A stretch of 64,000 nt of DNA from Lachnospiraceae bacterium. Its GTDB lineage: Bacteria > Bacillota > Clostridia > Lachnospirales > Lachnospiraceae. The stretch's first letter is position 1. Each line of letters begins with the position of its first letter. Shown one piece after another: positions 52,351 to 63,691 of this stretch. The translations under genes and the position numbers were made by a program. The stretch lies in contig JAFWLM010000120.1 in the NCBI GenBank assembly GCA_017511045.1, positions 62,001-126,000 on the forward strand. The letters run 5' to 3'. The notes beneath the pieces were generated by a model. The model worked only from the letters and a program-made list of their open reading frames with translations. It was not told the DNA's origin and ran no database searches.

Positions 52351-52428
52351 ATGTTCAACAGCAAATTAGTCAATGACATCGTCCTCGTCGGCATTATTCT
52401 TCTACTCGGTGACAACGAGCAGAAATAG
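52351..52428 (+). CDS. Branched-chain amino-acid leader peptide (25 aa)
   Basis: ATG 52351 to TAG 52428, preceded by GGAG and AGGA. The product has 25 residues; eleven are Ile, Val or Leu, most of them clustered in DIVLVGIILLLG. This is the composition of classical ilv leader peptides, where slow translation of these codons signals shortage of the amino acids. The stop is about 60 bases before the terminator hairpin. Translation is inferred from composition, ribosome site and position between promoter and terminator. Confidence 0.85.
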   Translation: MFNSKLVNDIVLVGIILLLGDNEQK

Positions 52429-52486
52429 TGCTAAAGGTTATGCCTGTTTGCAAGATTGAATCCTAATAAAAACTCGATTTGCAGAT

Positions 52487-52520
52487 CCTATGGCCAGCTT
52501 TTAGCCATAGGGTTTCTTTA
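52487..52520 (+). terminator. Attenuator terminator of the ilv-leu operon
   Basis: CCTATGGC (52487-52494) and GCCATAGG (52504-52511) pair around a nine-base loop, followed by GTTTCTTTATTT. The T run is interrupted, as in conditional terminators. CTCG and CGAG segments between the leader peptide and this hairpin could make an alternative pairing, but I could not define an antiterminator clearly. Confidence 0.75.
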
Positions 52521-52536
52521 TTTCAGGAGGTTACTT

Positions 52537-54243
52537 ATGAAGATGACAGGAGCACAAATCGTAATGGAATGTCTGCTCGAACAGGGTGTGGATACCATCT
52601 TCGGTTATCCGGGCGGCACGATCTTGAATATCTACGATGCTTTGTATAAGTACAGTGACAAGATCAAGCACATCTTAACATCCCACGAGCAGGGCGCATC
52701 ACACGCAGCAGACGGCTATGCAAGAAGCACCGGAAAAGTCGGTGTCTGCTTTGCAACCAGCGGTCCGGGAGCAACCAACCTGACAACAGGTATTGCGACC
52801 GCGTACATGGATTCCTCGCCGGTGGTCTTTATCACCTGCAACGTCGGGGAAAGCCTGATCGGAAAAGATTCCTTCCAGGAAGTCGATATCACAGGAATCA
52901 CCATGCCGATCACAAAGAGCAATTTTATTGTCCGTGATGTTGATAAACTGGCAGATACGATCCGTGAGGCATTCGCTATCGCAAGAAGCGGACGTCCGGG
53001 TCCTGTCCTTTTAGATATTCTGAAAAACGTTACGGCAGCAGAAACAGAGTATGAGCCGCTTCCGAGAGAGCAGCACTACAGCAGCGGACGTCTTGCTCAG
53101 CTGATGAAGAGAGCATCCGAAGACTTCCGTACTCCGAAGCCGAACGAGGAAGACGTAGACAAACTGGTTCAGATGATCTATGCGTCTGAAAAACCGATGA
53201 TCATCTGCGGCGGCGGTGTTGTAAGAAGCCGTGCGGACAAAGAACTGAATGAGTTTGCCGAGAAAGTGGACGCTCCTGTTGCTATCACCGTTATGGGCGG
53301 CGGAGCTCTTCCGGGAAGAAGCCCGCTTGCAACCGGTATGATCGGTATGCACGGTTCCCAGGCTTCCAATATGGCAGCAGACGGCTGCGACCTTCTGATC
53401 GCTTTAGGCTGCCGTTTCTCTGACCGTGTTGCCTTGGATCCGGAAACATTTGCGAATAACGCACAGATCGTTCAGGTCGATATCGACCGTTCCGAGATCA
53501 ATAAAAACGTACCGACGGATCATCACATCATCGGAGATGCAAAAGTCGTTCTGAAAATGCTGAATGAAAAGCTTGCTCAGCAGCATCACGCTGAATGGAA
53601 AGACTATGTTTTCTCCTTCGCTACAGAAACCGAATATGATGAAAATAAAGATAAACTGACACCGAAGCAGGTTCTTCGCACAATTGCTGAGATGATGCCG
53701 CAGGATACGATCGTATCCACTGACGTCGGACAGCATCAGATGTGGGCGATCCAGCATTTCCACTTTGACTATTCCGGACAGCTGTTAACCAGCGGTGGTT
53801 TCGGAACCATGGGCTTCGGACTCGGAGCTGCAATCGGAGCAAAGGTCGGAAATCCGGATAAGGCAGTTATCCATATCACCGGTGACGGAAGTTTCCGTAT
53901 GAACTGCAACGAGCTTGCAACGGAAGAGCACTATGACGCTCCGGTCATCACCTTTGTCTTTAATAACGGAACCCTTGGTATGGTCCGGCAGTGGCAGTCT
54001 TTGATCTATGATCATCGTTATGCTGCAACTACGCTGGATCGAGGTCCGGACTTCGTAAAACTGGCTGAAGCATATGGCCTTAAGGGCGCACATGTCAGTA
54101 CAGAAGAGGAACTTCGCACAGCAATTCAGGAAGCACTCGACAGTGGACGCGGATATGTGGTCGACTGCATCATCGATCTCGACGAGATGGTTCGTCCGAT
54201 GGTTGAAGGCGGAAAACAGATCACAGATTTCCTGGTGAAATAA
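52537..54243 (+). CDS. ilvB: Acetolactate synthase large subunit
   Basis: 568 residues from ATG 52537, with AGGAGG seven bases upstream. Catalytic Glu in SHEQGASHAADGYARS near residue 48, the FAD-region GGGALPGRSP and the TPP motif GDGSFRMN...NN are present. It is the biosynthetic, FAD-containing form: it joins two pyruvates to acetolactate, or pyruvate and 2-oxobutyrate to acetohydroxybutyrate. First structural gene of the operon. Confidence 0.97.
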   Translation: MKMTGAQIVMECLLEQGVDTIFGYPGGTILNIYDALYKYSDKIKHILTSHEQGASHAADGYARSTGKVGVCFATSGPGATNLTTGIATAYMDSSPVVFITCNVGESLIGKDSFQEVDITGITMPITKSNFIVRDVDKLADTIREAFAIARSGRPGPVLLDILKNVTAAETEYEPLPREQHYSSGRLAQLMKRASEDFRTPKPNEEDVDKLVQMIYASEKPMIICGGGVVRSRADKELNEFAEKVDAPVAITVMGGGALPGRSPLATGMIGMHGSQASNMAADGCDLLIALGCRFSDRVALDPETFANNAQIVQVDIDRSEINKNVPTDHHIIGDAKVVLKMLNEKLAQQHHAEWKDYVFSFATETEYDENKDKLTPKQVLRTIAEMMPQDTIVSTDVGQHQMWAIQHFHFDYSGQLLTSGGFGTMGFGLGAAIGAKVGNPDKAVIHITGDGSFRMNCNELATEEHYDAPVITFVFNNGTLGMVRQWQSLIYDHRYAATTLDRGPDFVKLAEAYGLKGAHVSTEEELRTAIQEALDSGRGYVVDCIIDLDEMVRPMVEGGKQITDFLVK

Positions 54244-54260
54244 GAAAGGAGGACAGAAAG

Positions 54261-55812
<1,552 letters not shown>

Positions 55813-55823
55813 TATCTGTATTC

Positions 55824-55903
55824 GCGCCGTGAACCTCGGCTGCGGGTTTCTCTCGAAAAGCTTGAAACGCTTTTCTCGTAGAAACCGCTTGCCATCCCGG
55901 CGC
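55824..55903 (+). repeat. 80-nt intercistronic hairpin between ilvC and ilvD
   Basis: GCGCCG (55824-55829) pairs with CGGCGC (55898-55903), GCGGGTTTCT with AGAAACCGC (one bulge), and AAAAGC (55856-55861) with GCTTTT (55869-55874) around TTGAAAC. The result is a long hairpin with internal loops. No T tract follows, so read-through and an RNA stability or processing role are more likely than termination. Confidence 0.8.
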
Positions 55904-55938
55904 TAAGTCAACATCAGTAACTAATTAGGAGAATGAAT

Positions 55939-57600
55939 ATGAGATCTGATAATGCGAAACTTGGTGTTGCAAGAACACCGAATAAAAGTTTGATGTATGC
56001 ACTGGGCATGACGGATGAGGAGATCAACCGCCCGCTGATCGGTGTTGTTAACTCTTTCAATGAGATCGTTCCGGGCCATATGCACCTGCGCCAGATCGCG
56101 GATGCTGTTAAGGCCGGCGTTCGTGCTGCAGGCGGAACTCCAATCGAGTTTCCGGCAATTGCTGTCTGCGATGGTATTGCAATGGGACATGTCGGAATGA
56201 AATATTCTCTGGTAACCAGAGACCTGATCGCAGACTCCACAGAAGCTATGGCGATCGCGCACCAGTTTGACGGACTCGTTATGATCCCGAACTGCGATAA
56301 GAACGTTCCGGGACTTCTGATGGCAGCTGCAAGATTAAATATCCCGACGATCTTTGTAAGCGGCGGCCCGATGCTGGCAGGACACTTAAAAGATGGAAGA
56401 AGAACCTGCTTAAGCCATATGTTTGAAGCAGTCGGCGCATATCATGCTGGTACGTTAGACGAAGCAGGCGTGGAAGAGTATACCGAGAATGCATGCCCTT
56501 CCTGCGGATCCTGCTCCGGTATGTATACCGCAAACTCCATGAACTGCCTCTGCGAAGCAATCGGTATGGCACTCAAAGGAAACGGAACCATCCCGGCTCC
56601 GCTTTCCGGAAGACTTCGTCTTGCCAAGAAAGCAGGAATGCAGATCATGGAACTGGTAGAAAAGAACATCTGCCCGAGAGACATCATGACAGAGAAAGCA
56701 TTCGAAAATGCGGATGTTGTTGATATGGCACTCGGATGCTCCACCAACACGATGCTTCACCTTCCTGCTATCGCACATGAGGCAGGACTTGAGATCAGCC
56801 TGGATATGTCCAATGAGATCAGTGAGAAGACTCCGAACCTCTGCCATCTGGCACCGGCAGGAGATACGTTCATGGAAGATCTGGACCTGGCTGGCGGCGT
56901 TCATGCTGTCATGAAAGAGCTGACAAAGAAGGGCCTTCTTCATACAGACGTTATGACCGTAACAGGTAAGACGCTTGCTGAAAACTTAGAGGGCGTTGAG
57001 AACCGTGACCCGAATACGATCCGTCCGATCGATAATCCGTATTCTGCAACAGGCGGTATCGCTGTCCTGAAGGGCAATATTGCTCCGGATGGATGCGTTG
57101 TTAAGAAGAGCGCTGTTGCTGACGAGATGATGGTTCACGAAGGACCGGCAAGAGTCTTTGACAGTGAAGAAGATGCGATCGAAGCAATCTATGCACAGAA
57201 GATCAAAGCCGGAGATGTTGTTGTCATCCGCTATGAAGGACCGAAGGGCGGCCCTGGCATGAGAGAGATGCTGAACCCGACTTCCGCGATCGTCGGAATG
57301 GGACTTGGCGCAAGTGTTGCTCTGATCACTGACGGAAGATTCTCCGGCGCAACCCGCGGTGCTGCAATCGGCCATGTCAGCCCTGAAGCTGCATCCGGCG
57401 GAAACATCGGCCTGATCAATGAAGGCGATATCATTTCCATCGATATCCCGAACTGTAAGATCAACGTCAATGTTTCGGATGAAGAACTGGAAGCAAGAAG
57501 AGCAAACTGGGTATGCCCTGAGCCGAAGATCAAGACTGGTTATGCTGCACGTTATGCAAAACTGGTAACTTCTGCAGACAAGGGTGCTGTATTAATGTAA
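55939..57600 (+). CDS. ilvD: Dihydroxy-acid dehydratase
   Basis: 553 residues from ATG 55939, which is seven bases from AGGAG; an ATG at 55933 abuts that site. Fe-S ligand cysteines are in NCDKNVPG and [18 protein letters not shown]. It dehydrates dihydroxyisovalerate and dihydroxymethylvalerate to the oxoacids. Followed by the large structured element before leuA. Confidence 0.97.
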   Translation: MRSDNAKLGVARTPNKSLMYALGMTDEEINRPLIGVVNSFNEIVPGHMHLRQIADAVKAGVRAAGGTPIEFPAIAVCDGIAMGHVGMKYSLVTRDLIADSTEAMAIAHQFDGLVMIPNCDKNVPGLLMAAARLNIPTIFVSGGPMLAGHLKDGRRTCLSHMFEAVGAYHAGTLDEAGVEEYTENACPSCGSCSGMYTANSMNCLCEAIGMALKGNGTIPAPLSGRLRLAKKAGMQIMELVEKNICPRDIMTEKAFENADVVDMALGCSTNTMLHLPAIAHEAGLEISLDMSNEISEKTPNLCHLAPAGDTFMEDLDLAGGVHAVMKELTKKGLLHTDVMTVTGKTLAENLEGVENRDPNTIRPIDNPYSATGGIAVLKGNIAPDGCVVKKSAVADEMMVHEGPARVFDSEEDAIEAIYAQKIKAGDVVVIRYEGPKGGPGMREMLNPTSAIVGMGLGASVALITDGRFSGATRGAAIGHVSPEAASGGNIGLINEGDIISIDIPNCKINVNVSDEELEARRANWVCPEPKIKTGYAARYAKLVTSADKGAVLM

Positions 57601-57615
57601 TTATTTATATTTAAC

Positions 57616-57860
57616 GCGACATCCAGTCATACATTTTGAATTTGTTCCGATTTCGTGGTGCTCATTCTTCTATCGGATTCGCGTAATATTTTCCTCGGCC
57701 GGCATACGAAAATATTTTTCAGATGAAAAATTTTTCTTCCGCCTAAAGGCTTTCCGGACTTGAAGTCCGAAGCCTTTGCCTTGAAAATCTCACGCAATCC
57801 TAAGGACGAAGAATGGCACACTCCATAGTCACAAATCCAAAATGTATGGCTGGGTGTCGC
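57616..57860 (+). ncRNA. 245-nt multi-stem structured element between ilvD and leuA
   Basis: Outer arms 57616-57644 and 57832-57860 pair over 29 positions: 26 Watson-Crick, two G.U wobbles and one mismatch, the wobbles being pairs only in plus-strand RNA. A second stem joins 57658-57684 to 57792-57819. Inside are AATATTTTC/GAAAATATT (57685-57716) and AAAGGCTT...CGGACT-TGA-AGTCCG-AAGCCTTT (57745-57777). It lies 22 bases before leuA and encodes nothing credible. It could be a processed operon RNA, a regulator of leuA or an inserted MITE-like element; I recognise no known class. Confidence 0.6.
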
Positions 57861-57882
57861 CTGAATTAGAAAGATAAACATA

Positions 57883-59433
57883 ATGAGACAGATTAAAATT
57901 TTTGATACGACTTTAAGAGATGGTGAGCAGTCTCCGGGCTGCACCATGAACCTGAAAGAGAAAATTGAAATTGCGAAGTGCCTCGAAAAACTGAAAGTAG
58001 ATGTTATCGAGGCCGGTTTTGCGATTTCTTCTCCCGGAGATTTTGAATCGGTAAATACGATCGCGAAGAATATCAAGGAGTGCGAGATCGCATCCCTTGC
58101 AAGATCAACGGAAAAAGATATCGACGCAGCCTGGGATGCTGTCAAGGTTGCGGCCAATCCGAAGATCCACCTCTTTATCGCGACATCCAAGCTCCATATG
58201 GACTACAAGCTGAAGATGACGGAAGAGGAAGTTCTTGAGCGCATCAAATATATGACAGCTTATGCAAAGAAGTATTGTTCCAGCATCGAGTTCTCCGCTG
58301 AGGATGCAACGAGAAGTGATCTGGAGTTTTTAGCAAAGGCAACTGAGGTCGCCATTGCAAACGGTGCGACGGTCGTGAATCTTCCGGATACCGTTGGATA
58401 TTCCACACCGGATGAGATGAAACGCATGATCTCTTATGTATTAGAGCATGCGGAAGGTGCACAGGACATCGAGCTTTCTGTTCACTGCCATAATGACCTT
58501 GGAATGGCAACTGCCAACTCCCTTGCAGGTGTACAGGCAGGTGCAAGACAGATCGAGTGTACGATCAACGGACTCGGAGAGCGTGCGGGTAATACGGCGC
58601 TTGAAGAAGTCGTCATGGCGATGAAGACCAGAGCGGATTCCTTCACGGATATGGACTGCCGTATCGATACGACACAGCTGTATCGCGCAAGCAAGACCGT
58701 CTATAATGTCATCGGACAGCACGCTCCGCTGAATAAGGCGATCGTCGGCCAGAACGCTTTTAGCCATGAGTCCGGTATCCACCAGCATGGCGTACAGGCT
58801 AATAAACTGACGTATGAGATCATGACACCGGAATCCATCGGTATTCATGTCAATAATATCGTTCTCGGAAAGCATTCCGGAAAGCATGCTTTCCAGGAGC
58901 ACATCGAAGAGATGGGCTATCAGCTCAGCGAAGAAGATCTGCTTAAGACGTTCGATGCATTCAAAGCGCTCTGCGATAAAAAGAAGAATGTCAATGACGA
59001 TGATATCACGGCGATCATTCTGGATAATACCGGCGCTGAGGTGGAAGTGAACGAAGATGATTACAGACTTGACTGGTTTGCGGTCCATACCAGCAACTTT
59101 ACCACCAGCACATCGACGGTCTGCCTGAGAAAAGGCGAAGAAAAATTTGAGCAGGTGGCACTTGGAGACGGTCCTGTTGATGCGGCGATCGCGGCGATCG
59201 ACAAGATCATGAACCCGGGCGAGCATATCTTCGGAAAGTTCAGTATCAACTCTGTTTCCGAAGGAAAGGATACGTTAGGAAGCGTTTCCGTCACACTGGA
59301 GACCCCGAATCAGAAGTTTATCGGCCGTGGTCTTTCCACGGACGTGATCGAAGCAAGTATCCGGGCATATATCAATGCTGCAAACAAGATGATTGCGTCT
59401 GATAAAAAAGCGAAGATCACAGCTCAGGATTAA
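57883..59433 (+). CDS. leuA: 2-isopropylmalate synthase
   Basis: 516 residues. DTTLRDGEQSPG is the catalytic start, SVHCHNDLG holds metal histidines, and the C-terminal LeuA-dimer regulatory domain (about 390-516) is present, implying leucine feedback. Condenses acetyl-CoA with 2-oxoisovalerate. The ribosome site is weak (AGAAAGATAAACATA), and the large structured element ends 22 bases upstream, so translation may depend on it. Confidence 0.96.
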   Translation: MRQIKIFDTTLRDGEQSPGCTMNLKEKIEIAKCLEKLKVDVIEAGFAISSPGDFESVNTIAKNIKECEIASLARSTEKDIDAAWDAVKVAANPKIHLFIATSKLHMDYKLKMTEEEVLERIKYMTAYAKKYCSSIEFSAEDATRSDLEFLAKATEVAIANGATVVNLPDTVGYSTPDEMKRMISYVLEHAEGAQDIELSVHCHNDLGMATANSLAGVQAGARQIECTINGLGERAGNTALEEVVMAMKTRADSFTDMDCRIDTTQLYRASKTVYNVIGQHAPLNKAIVGQNAFSHESGIHQHGVQANKLTYEIMTPESIGIHVNNIVLGKHSGKHAFQEHIEEMGYQLSEEDLLKTFDAFKALCDKKKNVNDDDITAIILDNTGAEVEVNEDDYRLDWFAVHTSNFTTSTSTVCLRKGEEKFEQVALGDGPVDAAIAAIDKIMNPGEHIFGKFSINSVSEGKDTLGSVSVTLETPNQKFIGRGLSTDVIEASIRAYINAANKMIASDKKAKITAQD

Positions 59434-59485
59434 GAAACTGCATCGCAGCAGGTTTGATTTTCAAGTAATGAAAGGATAAAAAGTT

Positions 59486-60745
59486 ATGAAGATGACGATG
59501 ACCCAGAAGATCCTGGCATCTCATGCAGGTCTTGAACAGGTGAAACCGGGAGATCTGATCGAAGCAAAACTGGATCTGGTTCTCGGAAACGATGTGACGA
59601 CGCCGGTTGCGGTCGATGAATTCCGCAAGGCCGGTTTCACAAAGGTTTTCGACAAGGATAAGATCGCGATCGTTCTTGATCACTATACACCGTGCAAAGA
59701 TATTAAATCAGCTCAGCTCTGCAAGAAGGCAAGAGAATTTGCGATCGAGCATAAGATCACAAATTTCTTCGATGTCGGAAAAGTCGGCATCGAGCATGCA
59801 CTGCTTCCGGAGCAGGGACTGGTTGGTCCCGGAGATGCGATCATCGGAGCGGATTCCCATACCTGTACGTATGGAGCGCTCGGTGCGTTTGCAACGGGCA
59901 TCGGCTCTACTGATATGGCTGCAGGAATGGCAGGCGGCTTTTCCTGGTTTAAGGTTCCGGCAGCGATCAAAGTCAATCTGACAGGCAAGTTCCAGCCGTA
60001 TGTATCCGGCAAGGATGTTATCTTACATCTGATCGGACTGATCGGCGTGGATGGAGCCCTTTATAAATCCTTAGAGTTTACCGGAGAAGGCGTAGCAGAG
60101 CTTTCTATGGATGACCGTTTTACGATCGCAAATATGGCAATCGAGGCAGGCGCTAAGAACGGCATTTTCCCGGTTGACGAGAAGACGTTAGAATATGTAA
60201 AAGACCGTTTCAAAAGAGAAGTGAAGATCTTTGAAGCGGATGAAGATGCTGAATATGAAAGTGTTGTGGAGATCAATCTTTCCGAACTGAAACCGACGGT
60301 GTCCCTTCCGCATCTTCCGTCCAATACGAAGACGGTGGATGAGGTCAAAGGCATGCATATCGATCAGGTCGTGATCGGATCCTGCACGAACGGACGTATT
60401 TCCGATATCCGCGATGCGGCAAGTGTGCTGAAAGGCAGAAAAGTGGCTGATCATGTACGCTGCATCATTATTCCGGCGACCCAGGAGATCTACAAACAGG
60501 CGCTTCAGGAAGGTCTGCTTGAGGCTTTCATCGATGCGGGCTGTTCTGTTTCAACTCCTACCTGCGGACCTTGCCTTGGCGGACATATGGGCGTTATGTG
60601 TGAAAATGAAAGAGCAATTGCAACCACAAACAGAAACTTTGTCGGACGTATGGGACATACTTCAAGCGAAGTTGTTCTGGCAAACCCGGAGATCGCAGCT
60701 GCATCTGCAGTGAAGGGCGAGATCTGCACACCGGCTGATCTGTAA
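59486..60745 (+). CDS. leuC: 3-isopropylmalate dehydratase large subunit
   Basis: 419 residues, the shorter LeuC type found in Clostridia and archaea. Aconitase-type [4Fe-4S] cysteines are in GSCTNGR and [10 protein letters not shown], and DSHTCTYG is the substrate motif. AAGGAT precedes the ATG. With LeuD it isomerises 2- to 3-isopropylmalate. Confidence 0.96.
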   Translation: MKMTMTQKILASHAGLEQVKPGDLIEAKLDLVLGNDVTTPVAVDEFRKAGFTKVFDKDKIAIVLDHYTPCKDIKSAQLCKKAREFAIEHKITNFFDVGKVGIEHALLPEQGLVGPGDAIIGADSHTCTYGALGAFATGIGSTDMAAGMAGGFSWFKVPAAIKVNLTGKFQPYVSGKDVILHLIGLIGVDGALYKSLEFTGEGVAELSMDDRFTIANMAIEAGAKNGIFPVDEKTLEYVKDRFKREVKIFEADEDAEYESVVEINLSELKPTVSLPHLPSNTKTVDEVKGMHIDQVVIGSCTNGRISDIRDAASVLKGRKVADHVRCIIIPATQEIYKQALQEGLLEAFIDAGCSVSTPTCGPCLGGHMGVMCENERAIATTNRNFVGRMGHTSSEVVLANPEIAAASAVKGEICTPADL

Positions 60746-60754
60746 AGAAACTCT

Positions 60755-60781
60755 GCTGATGCCGTTGGTATGCGCATCAGC
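60755..60781 (+). repeat. Intercistronic hairpin between leuC and leuD
   Basis: GCTGATGC (60755-60762) and GCATCAGC (60774-60781) are perfect complements around an 11-base loop. No T tract follows. It ends six bases before the leuD ribosome site. Confidence 0.75.
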
Positions 60782-60797
60782 AATATCGGAGGAAATT

Positions 60798-61283
60798 ATG
60801 GTTACAGGAAAAGTATATAAATTTCAGGATAATGTGGATACCGATGTTATCATCCCTGCAAGATATCTGAACAACACGGATCCTGCGGAACTGGCAAAGC
60901 ATTGTATGGAAGACATCGATGACAGCTTTGCATCCAAGGTTCAGCCCGGTGATATCATGGTTGCGGGCGCAAACTTCGGATGCGGCTCTTCAAGAGAGCA
61001 CGCACCGATCTCCATTCGTGCATGCGGCGTTTCCTGCGTGATCGCGGAAAGCTTTGCAAGGATCTTCTACCGCAACTCTTTAAATATCGGCTTCCCGATC
61101 TTAGAGTGCCCGGAGGCTGCAAAGAACATCAATGAAGGAGATCAGGTCTCCGTTGATTTTAAAAAGGGACTGATCATAGACGAGACGACCGGACAGACCT
61201 TCCAGGCAGTTCCGTTCCCTGCATTTATTGAGAACATCATTAACTGCGGCGGACTGATGGAGTATATTAAGTCAAAACAGTAG
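60798..61283 (+). CDS. leuD: 3-isopropylmalate dehydratase small subunit
   Basis: 161 residues from ATG 60798, preceded by [18 protein letters not shown] and [10 protein letters not shown] are the swivel-domain motifs. It pairs with LeuC. Length matches the short stand-alone form that accompanies the 419-residue LeuC. Confidence 0.96.
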   Translation: MVTGKVYKFQDNVDTDVIIPARYLNNTDPAELAKHCMEDIDDSFASKVQPGDIMVAGANFGCGSSREHAPISIRACGVSCVIAESFARIFYRNSLNIGFPILECPEAAKNINEGDQVSVDFKKGLIIDETTGQTFQAVPFPAFIENIINCGGLMEYIKSKQ

Positions 61284-61309
61284 ACCCGGAATAATATAGG
61301 AGTAGCACT

Positions 61310-62389
61310 ATGGAATTTACAATTGCATTAATCAAAGGTGACGGAATCGGTCCGGAGATCGTAGACAGTGCTGTCAGAGTTCTTGACGCAGTGTCGGAAA
61401 AGACAGGAGTAAAGTTTAACTTCAAATCTTATCTTGCTGGCGGATCTGCGATCGACGCTGTCGGACAGACCCTTCCGGAAGAGACCGTCAAAGGATGTTT
61501 GGAAGCAGACAGCGTTCTGCTTGGCGCCGTTGGCGGAGAAAAGTGGAACAGCCAGCCGCCGGAGAACCGTCCGGAGAAAGCGCTCCTCGGAATCAGAAAA
61601 GAGATGGGTCTCTTTACCAACCTGCGTCCGGCAAAGATCTATGAGTCTTTGTCAGATGCCTGCCCGCTCAGAAAAGAAGTGGCAGAACAGGGCTTTGATA
61701 TGGTGATCGTTAGAGAACTGACCGGAGGTATCTATTTCGGAGAACGCGGAAGAAGAGAAGGCAAGTTCGGTCCGGAAGCATATGACACTGAGGCATACAG
61801 CGTCATGGAGATCGAGCGGATCGCAAAGGTTGCTTTTGAAACCGCGATGAAACGCAAGAAAAAAGTGATCAGCGTCGATAAGGCAAATGTTCTCGAAACA
61901 TCCAGACTCTGGAGAGAAACGGTTCACCGTATCGCCGAGGATTATCCGGAAGTCGAAGTTGAGGATATGCTGGTCGATAATGCAGCAATGCAGCTGGTCC
62001 GTGCGCCGGGAAGATTTGACGTTATGGTAACTTCCAATATGTTCGGCGACATCCTTTCTGACGAAGCGTCCCAGATCACAGGATCGATCGGTATGCTGCC
62101 GTCAGCATCTCTCGGTGAGACGACCCGCGGAATGTATGAGCCGATCCACGGAAGTGCTCCGGATATCGCAGGACAGAATATTGCAAATCCGATCGCGACG
62201 ATCCTTTCTGCAGCAATGATGCTTCGTTATTCCTTCGATCTTCCGAAGGAGGCAGACATGATCGAAAAGGCGGTGAATGACACTTTAAATGCCGGCCTTC
62301 GTACTGTTGATATTTATGATAAGGATACCTGCGAAGGTGAGCCGCTCGGCACGGTAGAGATGACTGACGAGATCATCAAACGTTTATAG
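61310..62389 (+). CDS. leuB: 3-isopropylmalate dehydrogenase
   Basis: 359 residues. GDGIGPEI opens the protein; VRELTGGIYFG and the metal-binding NMFGDILSDEASQITGS (Asp residues) are intact; NAD is favoured by the GSAPDIAGQ region. It oxidises 3-isopropylmalate to 2-oxoisocaproate. Preceded by AGGAGTAG. Confidence 0.96.
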   Translation: MEFTIALIKGDGIGPEIVDSAVRVLDAVSEKTGVKFNFKSYLAGGSAIDAVGQTLPEETVKGCLEADSVLLGAVGGEKWNSQPPENRPEKALLGIRKEMGLFTNLRPAKIYESLSDACPLRKEVAEQGFDMVIVRELTGGIYFGERGRREGKFGPEAYDTEAYSVMEIERIAKVAFETAMKRKKKVISVDKANVLETSRLWRETVHRIAEDYPEVEVEDMLVDNAAMQLVRAPGRFDVMVTSNMFGDILSDEASQITGSIGMLPSASLGETTRGMYEPIHGSAPDIAGQNIANPIATILSAAMMLRYSFDLPKEADMIEKAVNDTLNAGLRTVDIYDKDTCEGEPLGTVEMTDEIIKRL

Positions 62390-62402
62390 TATCAATACAC
62401 CC

Positions 62403-62430
62403 GGAACCGCGCATTCTGTGCGCGGATTCC
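62403..62430 (+). repeat. Intercistronic hairpin between leuB and ilvE
   Basis: GGAACCGCGC and GCGCGGATTCC pair with one bulged base around ATTCTGT. No T tract follows, so not a simple terminator. Confidence 0.75.
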
Positions 62431-62478
62431 TCGTGAGAAATAGAACAATGCAGTTATATTAAGAACGAGGGTAAAAAA

Positions 62479-63540
62479 ATGTTGGATATCAAAATTACAA
62501 AAACAGAAACACCGAAGGCAAAACCGGAACATGTGACTGGTTTTGGAAAGATTTTTACAGACCATATGTTTGTCATGAATTATGAGACAGGCAAAGGCTG
62601 GTTTGATCCGCGTATCGTTCCTTATCAGAACCTTTCCCTTTCTCCTGCAAGCATGGTCTTCCATTACGGACAGGAAATGTTTGAAGGTCTGAAAGCTTAT
62701 AAGGGCGATGACGGAAAAGCATATCTCTTCCGTCCGGACATGAACGCTAAGAGAACGAACAAGACGAATGAGCGTCTGGTCATTCCGGAGATCCCGGAAG
62801 AAGACTTTGTTCAGGCGATCAGAGAGCTTGTCGCAGTGGATCAGGATTGGATCCCGACAGATCCGGGAACCTCTCTTTATATCCGTCCGTTCATCATTGC
62901 AACGGATGATTTCCTGGGCGTTGCTCCGTCTGATACGTATCTCTTTATCATCATTCTTTCCCCAAGCGGCGCTTACTATGCAAGCGGACTGGATCCGGTC
63001 GGTATCTGGATCGAAGATGAATATGTCCGTGCGGTACGTGGCGGCATGGGCTTTGCAAAGACCGGCGGAAACTATGCAGCTTCCCTGATCGCACAGGTCA
63101 AGGCACATGATGCAGACTATGCACAGGTCCTCTGGCTGGATGGTGTTGAAAGAAAATATATCGAAGAAGTTGGTTCCATGAACATCTTCTTCGTGATCGA
63201 TGACGTTGTTGTTACCCCGATGCTGAACGGAAGTATCCTTCCGGGTATCACCAGAGATTCCACACTTTTCCTCTGCAAACAGTGGGGATTAAAGACCGAA
63301 GAGAGAAAGGTCTCTGTGGATGAACTGATCGCAGCACAGAAAGAAGGAAGACTGAAAGAAGTCTTTGGAACCGGTACGGCAGCTGTCATCTCTCCTGTTG
63401 GAAAGCTTCGCTATGAAGATGAAGTCTTCACCATCGGAGACGGAGGAATCGGACCGATCACCCAGAAACTGTATGATACGATCACAGGCATCCAGACCGG
63501 AAAACTTCCGGATGAGTACGGCTGGAGAGTGGAAGTTTAA
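62479..63540 (+). CDS. ilvE: Branched-chain amino-acid aminotransferase
   Basis: 353 residues, PLP fold type IV. The cofactor lysine is in FAKTGGNYA (Lys194); YGQEMFEGLKAY and the VGSMNIFFVIDD segment are family features. Transfers the amino group from glutamate to the branched-chain oxoacids as the final step of the operon's pathways. AGGG lies before the ATG. A terminator follows. Confidence 0.96.
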   Translation: MLDIKITKTETPKAKPEHVTGFGKIFTDHMFVMNYETGKGWFDPRIVPYQNLSLSPASMVFHYGQEMFEGLKAYKGDDGKAYLFRPDMNAKRTNKTNERLVIPEIPEEDFVQAIRELVAVDQDWIPTDPGTSLYIRPFIIATDDFLGVAPSDTYLFIIILSPSGAYYASGLDPVGIWIEDEYVRAVRGGMGFAKTGGNYAASLIAQVKAHDADYAQVLWLDGVERKYIEEVGSMNIFFVIDDVVVTPMLNGSILPGITRDSTLFLCKQWGLKTEERKVSVDELIAAQKEGRLKEVFGTGTAAVISPVGKLRYEDEVFTIGDGGIGPITQKLYDTITGIQTGKLPDEYGWRVEV

Positions 63541-63622
63541 TCCTGTTGATTCCGTACTTAAAAGCAGTCTGTATTTCGTCTTTGAAGACCGGAAATAGGC
63601 TGTTCCAATTTCAATAATAACG

Positions 63623-63655
63623 ATCCGCTGCGTGTTTCATGCAGCGGATTCTTTG
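63623..63655 (+). terminator. Terminator-like hairpin after ilvE
   Basis: ATCCGCTGC (63623-63631) and GCAGCGGAT (63641-63649) pair around a nine-base loop, followed by TCTTTGG. The short T run suggests partial read-through into ilvA. Confidence 0.75.
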
Positions 63656-63691
63656 GAAAAAAAGACTGAAAGATTAGTTTGGGAGAAAACT

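Noticed and set aside
52240-52536. T-box leader for the ilv operon
   Set aside because: No T-box motif, specifier loop or matching antiterminator could be found; a leader peptide and terminator explain the region.
57627-58190. Minus-strand 187-codon open frame across the ilvD-leuA element
   Set aside because: It lies over the structured element and the start of leuA, has low-complexity sequence and no ribosome site; a shadow frame.
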